Positions 12,686 to 21,276 of a DNA stretch of 28,248 nucleotides are shown here, one piece after another. Source of the stretch: Ministeria vibrans ATCC 50519 (taxonomy: Eukaryota; Opisthokonta; Filasterea); assembly GCA_943704425.1 (NCBI GenBank), contig CALSCP010000734.1, positions 8,042 through 36,289 of the forward strand, written 5' to 3'. Numbering within the stretch: the first letter of the stretch is position 1; each line of letters begins with the position of its first letter. A program made the translations under genes and the position numbers. The notes under the pieces are model-generated. The model saw nothing but the letters and a program-made list of their open reading frames with translations, was not told where the DNA came from and searched no databases.

Positions 12686-12927
12686 TCCGATCACATCTCA
12701 GGGTTTGCAGGCGCACTCCCCGAGCCACTCGACGAGGATCCTTCAGCCTTCACAGGCTTCGACGCCTCTGACGGGGCTCTGGCGTCCGTGACGTTCTTGT
12801 TGCGCGCCTGTGAGAGCTGCGCGCGCACCGACACCGGCTCACGCCCTCCCCCGCCGCTTCCGCGCTGGCCGTGCACGCTTTCAACGGTAGAGTACGCTCG
12901 ACGCGTAAGTCTCGCCGTGCGATGCAT
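10073..12927 (-). CDS. MIC60: MIC60 / mitofilin, MICOS core subunit
   Basis: Inner-membrane protein that shapes crista junctions as part of MICOS. Three minus-strand exons, 12927-12695, 12627-11232 and 11080-10073, give 878 residues. The N-terminus MHRTARLTRRAYST is Arg-rich and lacks acids, as expected for a matrix-targeting peptide. A Gly-rich run then leads into a single membrane span at about residues 106-124 (VLFRAVAVSSLLYAGAIAG), the usual MIC60 layout. Residues about 150-440 are low-complexity Ala/Glu/Thr/Val sequence, including a DVTA tandem repeat and a KKRRRKKKKK patch. Residues about 455-640 form a coiled coil. The C-terminal mitofilin signature is clear: GVSTMAALTRRFETVA, RRAAFVPDEGGVWAHAVSV, DDLDGATRQLNQLTG and DWLAEARDALTARQAL. 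Both introns contain extreme homopolymer T tracts on the sense strand. The protein is longer than most MIC60s because of the middle region. Confidence 0.93.
11083..11140. repeat. Poly(A)/poly(T) tract in MIC60 intron 2
   Basis: A21, then CT, then A35 on the plus strand, which is a T tract on the MIC60 transcript. It sits directly against the acceptor at 11081-11082 and so acts as an extreme polypyrimidine tract. Confidence 0.95.
11706..11752. repeat. 12-bp tandem repeat coding DVTA in MIC60
   Basis: The 12-bp unit ACATCGGCTGTC is repeated three times nearly perfectly, with a fourth partial unit, giving Asp-Val-Thr-Ala repeats in the intermembrane-space linker of MIC60. Exact identity between units suggests recent expansion. 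Confidence 0.9.
12654..12684. repeat. T31 homopolymer in MIC60 intron 1
   Basis: 31 consecutive T on the plus strand, so a poly(A) tract on the MIC60 transcript, inside the short 12628-12694 intron. The acceptor-proximal part, TTTGTTTCAG on the sense strand, is the pyrimidine tract proper. Confidence 0.9.
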
Positions 12928-13102
12928 TTCAATAATTTGTATGAATAGAATATAGATTAATTCATTTCTATTCAGAAATAAATCAGAAGTGAGAACTTGT
13001 CTTAGTTTTTTTTCTGTTTTTGAAATTCTTATTCAAAGTTTTCAAACCTTTTTTAAAACGTCCGTCTGAATCGCTGAGCATTGCGTCCCTGCACGCGTAC
13101 GG
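12928..13102. promoter_or_regulatory. Bidirectional promoter region, MIC60 / scaffold gene
   Basis: 175 bp between divergent start codons. It is AT-rich in the middle (12940-13060) with T runs and no obvious TATA box at a fixed distance from either ATG. The regulatory role is inferred from orientation. Confidence 0.4.
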
Positions 13103-14736
13103 ATGAGTGCAAAAAAAAAGTTCCACTATGACGAGGCATCGTTCAAACGCGAGTCGGGCACGCTAGTGAGCATTCCGGTTGAGCCTGACCGACAGCCTAT
13201 GGCTCGCAATTTGTCTGCCGATGCCGATTTGCGCTTTGCCGAGGTTGCCGCGGTCGCTGAGTTCATGACACCCGAGACAGCCGATTGGAATGATGTCGTG
13301 TTTGGTGCGGCTGCGCTCGCCGACCTGCCGACGTCGCCAGCAACGCCCTCCAAAGTGGCTGTGCCCGAACGGCGTATCAGCTACGGCTCCCGCTCGCTGC
13401 CGGACACGCCTGAGCCCGACAAACACAAGAACAGGTCGCTGCGCGTGCGTATGGTGAAGCAGCAGCGCAAGCAGCTGCGCCGTAGCTCGTCCCACGAACT
13501 CATTACGGTCCCGTCGCCGTCGTCGTCGCCCCTCGACGACAGCACCCACTCGCTGGCACCCGAGGCGCCTCTCCGCGATCTTTCGCTTGCCACCACCACC
13601 ACCACCACCAAGACGACCAAGACGCCCGACAGTCCCGCTGCGCCCCCCGTGCCCCTTCGCACTGAGAGCAGCAAGACAGGTCGCTTTGCCACCATGGGCC
13701 CCAAAATGCTCGTCAAGGGCAAACAGCGCGCCTCCATTGACCAGAGTGTCACATCTCCAAAGCGTTCGGTACACCATGTTATTCACCCCTCCTTTGTTTC
13801 TTTCTCTTCTCTTGATCACTTTGTTTGTTTCTCTCGAATTCGCCACGTCTCTCTGTGTTTCTTCTCATTTTGTTGGTTTCTCTAATTCTGTTTGTCATTT
13901 GTTTGTTTCTCTCTCCTTTGTCCATCTCTTTGTTTCTTTCTTCCCATTCTGTATCTCTTTGTTTCTTTCTCTCTTTTTCTGTTTGTCACTTTCTTTGTAT
14001 CTCTCTTCTTTGTCCATCTCTTTGTTTGTTTTTCTCTAACGCTGTTTGTCACTTTCTTTGTTTCTCTCTCCTTTCTGAATCACGTTTTGTTTCTCCATCT
14101 TTGTTTTTTTGTTGTTTTTTTTTTACTCTTGTAGCATGCACCCCTTCGCGCTCAAAAATCGGAACCCCTCTCACCAGACACACATCGTCGATCTCTCATG
14201 TCGCGACTGCTGGGGCGAACCCCCAAGGAGGAAGGACCCTCTGCCAAGGCCAAGGCTCCGCCGGCGTTGACGCCGACATCGCCGTCACGCACGCGCCCCC
14301 CATTGCCTCCGACACCGATCACGCCAACGACGCCGCAGCCGGACACACCCGACTACACGCCGAAACAACACAAGGCCGTCGGCGAAGCGCGTCGTCAGCC
14401 CAGTCGTAGACGCAGTGCCTCACTGGGAAGTATCACACAAGACCTCGATCGCACCGCCGAATATGCTCACCTGGTGTTTCCTCTTCCAAAGGAGTACGTT
14501 GATTTCAAAAATATGTCAATTGTTTTGCGTTTAGCATTGTTTGTCTGACCCTTGGGCTGTTTGTTTTGTTTGTCTTATGTAGTAGCCCTCCTCTGCACCA
14601 AAAGGGGCGCCCCCTTCCGCCTGTTCCCGCCGGAGGGTCACACGGCGCGTCGTACACAGCCAAGGAGGCAGAACATCGCGTTTGTCGAAACCCCGAGCTC
14701 TATCAGGAGCCCGTTGTATATGCTAGTATGAAATAA
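13103..14736 (+). CDS. Disordered scaffold-like protein with SH3 and SH2 ligand motifs
   Basis: Not recognised as a named family. Exons 13103-13768, 14135-14493 and 14583-14736 splice in frame to 392 residues. No folded domain is apparent; the protein is rich in Ser, Thr, Pro and Arg. Short linear motifs stand out: basophilic kinase-type sites (RRISYGS, RRSSSHEL, RRRSASLGS), a Pro-rich block (RPPLPPTPITPTTPQP), a class I SH3 ligand RPLPPVP at 351-357, and a C-terminal ELYQEPVVYASMK in which Y388 forms YxxM, the PI3K-type SH2 ligand, and Y382 forms YQEP. This combination is typical of adaptor or docking proteins under tyrosine-kinase control, which is inference. The last intron ends in a tandem acceptor (TAGTAG). 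AATAAA overlaps the stop codon. The 366 bp intron 1 is built of pyrimidine repeats. Confidence 0.75.
13769..14134 (+). repeat. Pyrimidine minisatellite-like intron
   Basis: Almost the whole intron is C/T/G with a TTTGTTTCTCTC theme. Three diverged copies of a longer unit can be aligned, starting near 13887, 13978 and 14041, each with TGTTTGTCA followed by TTTCTTTGT or TTTGTTTGT and then TCTCTC. GATCACTTTGTTTG at 13814 matches the motif found in other genes' introns. Open frames here are repeat artefacts. Confidence 0.75.
14578..14585 (+). promoter_or_regulatory. Tandem NAGNAG splice acceptor
   Basis: The last intron of the scaffold gene ends TGTAGTAG. Splicing after either AG keeps the frame and gives Asp-Ser-Pro-Pro or Asp-Pro-Pro, so the two isoforms would differ by one serine next to the SH3-ligand segment. 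Confidence 0.6.
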
Positions 14737-14737
14737 A
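14732..14737 (+). terminator. AATAAA overlapping scaffold stop codon
   Basis: The gene ends AAA TAA A, so the polyadenylation hexamer contains the stop codon, as for the myosin light chain and SH2 genes. Confidence 0.5.
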
Positions 14738-14971
14738 CCACAAAATAAGTGATATATGTACAAGTGAATGAGAGCAGCGGTGGGACCGTAGGAGCAGTGT
14801 TCACACGATCAATTCAACCAATCTATAAAATTGGGAAAACGTATGTTTTCCTTGTCTCTCTCTGAACTTATTCACCTTCAGTTTTATACACACTTTCACT
14901 TTGTTCCCGTTGTTCGTTCCTCTCTACTTCGTTTGTGACTTTGTGTTGTCGACCAACCCCGATCGTTGCGG

Positions 14972-15430
14972 ATGAAGGACGGCTCGCGCCAGCCACGCAC
15001 GCTCGCAGACGGGTACACTTGGGATGTCCTTGGTTGCGCCAACCCCTTGCGATTGCCGCTGCTGCACTCTCTCCGCGTCTCATTTGCCCATGCACCTACG
15101 CACCCATCCACTCGCTGCCCCGCCGGCATCTGACCTCCCCCTGCCATATTAATTTAATTGCTTCTCCTGTCGATTCGTGTCGAAAACGCGCGCTCAACTC
15201 TATCTTTTTATTTTTCGCTCTACAGCAAAACCTCGTCTGTGCGCAGGGAGCGACGCATCTCGAGTGGTGATGACAGCAGCAGACACAGCGGCAGTGAGAA
15301 CGACGAGGGCGGCGTCGAGGGTGGCGGCGGTGGGATACTGAGAACGTCCAGTTACTCCTTTGGAGGGGCGCTCGACGAGACACAGCTCGCCAAGTCTCTC
15401 ATCACTTCCAAAGGTGCAGCATCGACGACC

Positions 15431-15464
<34 letters not shown>

Positions 15465-16236
15465 TGCCACGTACGAGACGACAGTCTACTGGCGCAGACA
15501 GCGACACCGCCCTGGTGGTGGACGATGGAGATATGCCGCCCGAGTCACCTCCGCCGCGACGCAAAACGCGAGCCAAGAGTCAGAACCTGCAAGCGGAGGA
15601 GAGTGAGGAAGACGACGAGGATGCAGAAGGCGACAGCGACAGCGACAAAATGTCAAGTGACTCGGCGAATGTACCGACGAAGAGGCTCGCAAAAAAGGGC
15701 AGTGCTTTCAGACCAAAGATGGTAGCACGGAAGGCAGACCAACAACCCAAACCAAAGGGTAGTGCGCCAGTACGACGCAAGGCACCGCACGCAACGACAG
15801 CAGTTGCCCTCGAACCCGGTCAGCGCACACTTCACCATGCATTTTCCGTCGCCGCCGCAAGTATGGCTATCACGTTGCAAGAGGTGACGGCGACACAGTC
15901 GGGAGACGACAGTGACAGCAGCCGATGCCATGGACAGGGGAGTTTGATGGGCCGTGCCGTCACCACAATGGGAAAGAACTCGGTGTCTGTGAACGCGTCG
16001 AGGTCCCTGTCGACAACCGCAACGACTGTGCCTGCCCTTGTGTCGTCGAGTGAACACTGGTCCGCGATGGTGCTCGCACAGCGCGGCAGTACCGCTCCCC
16101 TGCCGCTACCCTGTCCCATTGGCAGACCCTGGTCGGCACGCGACGCTCAATCGGCACTTGACACACAACAACTCAACTCACTGGTGTGTCTCTGCGAAGC
16201 TCTCGGCTCAGCAGTACACGAAGCGGCCCACACCAA

Positions 16237-16274
<38 letters not shown>

Positions 16275-17242
16275 TGCTCCACGAACGCATTATCGACGTT
16301 CTTGTGCACCTCTCTGCCTTGCCCGTTCCCAGCAGCCGAGCATGTGGCGATGACAGCGATACGTGCACTCCGGTCAAGACGACACACTTTGATCACACGG
16401 GCATCAATGAAGTCAAAACGGCCGTCAAGCGCAAGGCACAGTCGGCGTTTGTCGAGTCACTCTTTGAGACAGCCGCACCACGCACGAGCCGTCGCAATGC
16501 AGCTGCCGCCTCTACCGCCATTCCACTTGTCATTGACGATTCTGACTCGGACTTTGAGCCCGTGTCTAAGAAGGGTTCGCGCCAAGCCCCAAAGCGCAAC
16601 ACAGGCACAAGTGGAGACGCCACCACCAACGTGACCGTCGAGAGTGGTGGCAAAGTGAGTCAGGGATATGGTTACAACGAGGATGTCAACGACGATGGTG
16701 TCTTGGAGATTCCAGACGAAACGAACGCGCTGCCGGCAAAGAAACGTGCTCGCAAAGGAAATCCCTCTCGTTCTACCACCTCAGTTTTGAGCGCAACTCG
16801 CAAACGTTCACGACTCGACAGTGTCAATGACGAACTTGACGACGACAACAGCACCAGCAACGTTGACAGCGACAACTTTCCCGGCTCTCGACGTGCAGCG
16901 AAGAAGGCTAGACGGCGTGTTCACTTGGCGTTGGAGAGCAGCGACGTGGACGAGGAGGACATGGCCTATGAGAGCGACGTGGCCCTCCAGGCGGCGTTGA
17001 AAGAGTCCCAGCTCATGTCGCACCATGTTGACTCGAGCATGAGTCAGGATCTCTTTCCACACATTGTCGATCCACCCAAGCGTTGCGAGACGCGCTTTAT
17101 CAGCGATGAAGACGACGACAACGACCCTTTGGCTTCCTCGCCTGCTCCCCGCCCCCATCCGTCTGCCGCCGCAAAAGCAGCAATCGCTCGTGCTGCCGCT
17201 GCATCTACACCATCATCTACTACAACCACCAGGTCGGCAATG

Positions 17243-17301
<59 letters not shown>

Positions 17302-17863
17302 TGCCAGCGAGCCGGTGTCTCGTTCATCTCCTGCTGCCGCAGCCACCAGTGGCTCTAGCTCCAATACCCCATCACCCACGGACTTTCCCGATCCCCTTGT
17401 GCCATGTCCCCTTTGTACGAAACGTTTTCCTGAGAGCATTATCCAGCGACATGCCAACAGCTGTGCCGATAACCAAGCGCCGTTGTCTTCTCCGTCTCCG
17501 CCGCCTTTGCCTCACACTCTCACTCACGACAGCCTCGTCGAGCAAATGGACGAAGTGGAGGAGGTGAACACGCAGCAGTCGTGGTCGACTGACATGCCCT
17601 CGAGTTCTCCTGTTATCCCCACCACTCCCCTGACAGACCAGCTCAAGGAGCAGTTTGGCAAGCAGTTTGAAAAGGCAGTCAAGCCAGTTGCGCGTCGTCG
17701 CAAGCGGGTGCTCAACAGTGGACGTGTAAAGGCACACCTCGCGGCAAGCCACAATCCGTATGCTTCTGTAGGCGACGGGGATGATGACGGCATCGCCGAC
17801 GGACTCAATCTCATCAGCGGCACCGAGTCGTACTCCGCCATTGGTGGCCGTCAGAATCTCTGA
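14972..17863 (+). CDS. SIM-UIM-UBZ4 ubiquitin/SUMO reader (RAP80-like layout)
   Basis: Predicted nuclear chromatin or DNA-repair protein. Exon 2 (15226-17863) is certain: it follows the acceptor CTCTACAG. Exon 1 (14972-15012) is my proposal, an ATG-initiated 41-nt exon whose phase fits, giving 892 residues. Visible motifs: SUMO-interacting motif at 446-456 (IPLVIDDSDSD) with a second candidate near 110 (ALVVDDGD); ubiquitin-interacting motif at 595-609 (YESDVALQAALKESQ, with L-x2-A-L-x2-S); and a UBZ4/Rad18-type zinc finger, C741-x2-C744-x11-H756-x3-C760. Many basic NLS-like clusters (KKRARK, RKRSR, KKARRR) and acidic serine stretches surround them, and a basic helix lies near the C-terminus. 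Human RAP80 combines SIM, UIMs and C2HC fingers in the same order; SLX4 and RAD18 have UBZ4 but no UIM. Orthology to RAP80 is not proven. Triplet repeats encode Thr, Ser and Ala homopolymers. Confidence 0.8.
15428..15464. repeat. (ACG)n coding triplet repeat, poly-Thr
   Basis: About ten ACG units in frame encode polythreonine near residue 85 of the SIM-UIM-UBZ4 protein. Confidence 0.9.
16236..16273. repeat. (TCG)n coding triplet repeat, poly-Ser
   Basis: A TCG run grading into CCGTCG encodes polyserine then Ser-Pro repeats near residue 355 of the SIM-UIM-UBZ4 protein. Confidence 0.9.
17238..17301. repeat. Adjacent (ACG)n and (GCG)n coding repeats, poly-Thr/poly-Ala
   Basis: Eight or so ACG units pass directly into about thirteen GCG units, encoding Thr then Ala homopolymers just before the UBZ4 finger. 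A single A-to-G change separates the two units, so one run probably arose from the other. Confidence 0.9.
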
Positions 17864-18083
17864 CGCATCCCAAGTTTATAATGTAAATTGTGAAATACTA
17901 ACATAATTTTTTCTAAAAAAAAAAAGGTTCATTTTGGTGTATATGGTGCTTATAATTAATTGCCTCACTTCATTTAGTTCATGTAGTTTTGAAAGATGGT
18001 CTTTTCTGTCAAAACAAAACTGTATTATTAAATTAAATAATTAATTATGTTTTACACAATATCACGATTGATCACGTGAAGAG
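17864..18083. other. AT-rich convergent 3' intergenic region
   Basis: 220 bp between the stop codons of the SIM-UIM-UBZ4 gene and the FAM184-like gene. It is AT-rich with an A11 tract (17916-17926) and a TTAATTATTAAAT-type palindromic patch near 18030-18045. No ORF or RNA gene is evident. Confidence 0.6.
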
Positions 18084-21000
18084 CTATTGTTGTGCTCTCT
18101 CTCGCTCTGGCTTTTGCAGTGGCGGCAACGTCGACGTCGCGGCGACAGCATTGCTAATGCGCAGCGGTGCCTTGCGAGAGGCAATGGGCGGGTCTCGCTT
18201 GGCCACAGGCTTGATGGTGCTCACAGTGGGACGTATGGAGAGCACGGCGCCTGCAGACCCCGAATGTTGCGCCATGAGTTCGCCCTTGAGACGTTCGACT
18301 GTGCACGAGAGAGCCTCGACGGTTTCATCGCGCGCCGTAAGTGCCTCCTCAAGCTCGGTCACTCGGACAAGGTCTCGTTCGCGCGCCGATCGACAAGCAA
18401 TGCGCGACTCAAGTGACGCCACAACGTCGTCACGTGCGCGCAATGCCTCTTGCAAATCGGTCTCGCGACGCGTATACATCTCGTGCAACGCCTGCTCGCA
18501 CTTTTCCTTGTCCCTGGCCGCTCGCACTTCCGCTTCGCGCAGCTGTTCACGCCACTTGGACGCCTGTGCTTTCAGACGTTCGTCGGCTTGTTGCATCGCC
18601 TCTTCAACCGCGTTGGCGCCACTGCCCACCGCCGTCCCAAGTGCATGTTCGAGGCGCTGCTCGAGCACCCGCTGCTCTTGCTCCAAATGTACAACGCGCT
18701 TGCGTAACACTTGCGCCGCCTCCTTTTCCTCCTCCAGGGTCTCCTCCAGTCGATCACGTGACCGTTTTGCATCGTCGAGCTGCGCGACAAGCTCGAGTTT
18801 GCGTTCTTGCATTAACGACGCAGTCGGACCGGGCGATGTGGCCAATTGCAAGTTGGCTTCGACGGCGCCGTCGCTCTCAGGAGGGTATGATGCCAACGCT
18901 TCGCGCAAGTCTTCCATTTGACCGTTGAGGCGACGCACCTCAATAGTGTGTGCCTCCTCGAGGGTACGCAAGGCACTTGCAAGTTCGCGTGCACACTGTG
19001 CGCGCAGTTCCGTCATGGCACTCTCGTGTTCGGTGCGACGCTGGTGAGCGGCTGCCTCGAGCTCAAGGCGCACACTGCTCACAAGGGTTTCGGTGGCCGT
19101 GTCGCGAGCACTCAGGGCCGCCGCCATGTCGCTAAGGAGCGCGCGACGCAACTCTTCCATCTCGACTGCGTGTTGCTCGGTCGCCGTGCGCATCTTCGCT
19201 TCGTGCGAACTTTGCTCGCGGCTCAATTGCTCGCGCAACTGCTGACACTCCTTGCGATGTGACACCACCTCTTGACGACGCTGCTCGTGAGCCTCGCGCG
19301 ACACCTGTTCAGCCGCAACTGTTGCGTTGCTCGCGCGACGTTTCGCCTTACTCCCCTCTAATTCGGCCATGAGGTGCTGTTCGCGCGCGGTCCACTCGGC
19401 CTTCTCCTGCGCTCGCAAGGTCGTGTGGCTCTGGCGGAGCGTCGCGAGTTCACGCGCGTGTTGCTCGGAGAGTTTCTTGCGCTCTCGATCACCCACCAGT
19501 CCCAGTGTTTTGCGCAGTTTGCTTGCCTCCTGACTGAGGCGTTTGCTCCATGCCTCGTCCACACGTTGTGTTGCCATTTTGACTTTGGCGTCGAGGTCCA
19601 ATTGAAAGGCGCGTTCTGTGGACGCGGCGTGGTTGCGCAGTTCGGCGAGCTGATCGTCGAGTGTGCGCGTGCAGGCGTGTGCGTGCTTGAGTGTCGCATT
19701 GGCGTCCTGCAGCGCATGCTTGAGAGCTTGCACCTGACTTTGCAAGCCGTGCTTTTGGCGTCGATATTCCTCCATCTTGCGCTCCATGTGCTCCCAGCGT
19801 GCCTCACGTGCCGCCTCCTCGCGCTCTACCTCGCGCATCTTGGCCTCGAGGGTTTCTATCTGCTCGCGTTGCGCACAGCGGCACTCGTCCAGCGCAAGTG
19901 TCATTTTTCGTTGGTGTTCGGCCGCTTGGCGTGCAAGCGCAATGCGCACCTGTTCGGCCGTATTGTTTAACGCCGACGAATTGCTCGCGCTAGTGGCAAC
20001 TAGACTGTTTGCGGAGGTCGGCCCTGCAGCTGGACTGCTCTTTCGCAATTGTTCACACTCAGAGTGCGTTTTGCTCAAGGTCTGTTTCAGCTCACGCGTT
20101 TGTACTTCCGCCTCACCGAGTCTGCGGTGAAGCGCGTCGATGCTGGAGTCCCGTTCGCGCACCGCCTTTTGAAGTGCTTTCACCAGCTCTTCACTTGGAG
20201 TTATGGAAGCCTGTGCCATCTCGTTCAGCTGCTCTTGTAGGACGCGCGTAGCGGCTTGCGCTTCTCCGAGTGCCGCTTCGTGCAAGCGAGCGTTGCGTTC
20301 AAGCCGTTCGTTGAGCGATTGGCGCTCGAGTGTCCACTGTTTTGCAGCGTTATCGGCTCGCGCCAATCGCCCCTCGAGCACACGTCGTTCTGTGTCCCAC
20401 CTGGCGCTCGTACGTTCCCCGACCAATTGCAATTGAACCAACGCCGCCACGGCATCTTCTTCTTGTTGATCACACTGATCTGACAACGTTGATGTGTTTG
20501 TCTTGTCGACGGTGACTTGTTTCAGCGACGTTGTTGCACTAGTAACGACGTGCGCAGCAGCGACAGCCTGATTGGCAGCAGCAAGCTCTTGTAACTCCGA
20601 AAGCCTTTTGGTGAGCTCTCTCTCGTGGTGACTGCGCTCATCGTCGAGACGCGACTCCATTTCAGCTGTAAGACGACGGCGTTGCTCGTCGAGTGCTTCC
20701 GAAAGCGACTGCTGAGCGCACAGTTGTGCTGCACGAGCTTCCTGTTGGACACGCTCAAGTTGAGCGTTCGCTTCGTCGCAGCGCTCCTCCAGGCGTCTTT
20801 TTGTCTCTTTCGCCTGCTCACAGCTGTCGACTAGCCGTTGTTCCAACGACGCGAGTTGGTGGCGAAGCGCGCAAGCCCTTTGTGCTTCGATGGCGACTCG
20901 ATCGTCTGCGGTCGACTCGTATGCCTCAAGAGTCACTTGGTGCTCTTTTTGTAGCGTACTCAACTCGGAAGCGTGTTCGTCGGCACGTACATTGAGAGTA

Positions 21001-21185
21001 TATATCACTTTGGTGAGTTGAGCCACCTATGAGATAATTTTTTCTCTCCAAGTTGGTTTCCATAGCGACGGCGATCAAAAAAAAAAAGAAACACACACAC
21101 GTACTTTTCTTTGCATTCGATAGTGTAGTTCCTTATTATACAATCCTGCTGAGTCAACCTCCTCCTGTTCTTCAGGAGTGCTCAT
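18084..21185 (-). CDS. FAM184: FAM184-like long coiled-coil protein
   Basis: Predicted 1007-residue protein, coiled coil along nearly its whole length, with heptad-rich Glu/Gln/Arg/Leu sequence. Two exons on the minus strand: 21185-21105 (27 residues) and 21026-18084, joined in phase 0 by a 78-bp intron. The join restores LHYRMQRKVAQLTKVIYTLN, which matches the conserved N-terminal signature of the FAM184A/B family (basic residues, then IAQLTKVIYALN in animals). That segment is the main basis for the assignment, because long coiled coils otherwise resemble one another. FAM184 function is poorly known. Exon 1 begins MSTPEEQEEVDSAG at the first ATG of the reading frame. The last 60 residues are basic and Pro/Ser-rich instead of coiled. 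The gene starts only 91 bp from a divergent gene. Confidence 0.82.
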
Positions 21186-21276
21186 AGTATAAACTGTGTA
21201 AAACAAAACAAATTCGACTGATAAGTTTTTGTTATTTATTTCGCTTCTATACATATAACTGCATTGGACATTGGCC
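21186..21276. promoter_or_regulatory. 91-bp bidirectional promoter, FAM184-like / unknown gene
   Basis: Only 91 bp separates the two divergent ATGs, so both promoters and both 5' UTRs must share it or overlap the coding starts. The stretch is AT-rich (TTTTTGTTATTTATTT, TATACATATAAC). Co-expression of the pair is a reasonable inference. Confidence 0.5.

Noticed and set aside
18076-18928. Long plus-strand frames opposite the FAM184-like gene (up to 281 residues)
   Set aside because: Mirror frames of a GC-rich coiled-coil coding sequence; rich in Ser, Arg and Cys, with no motif and no promoter or splice context.
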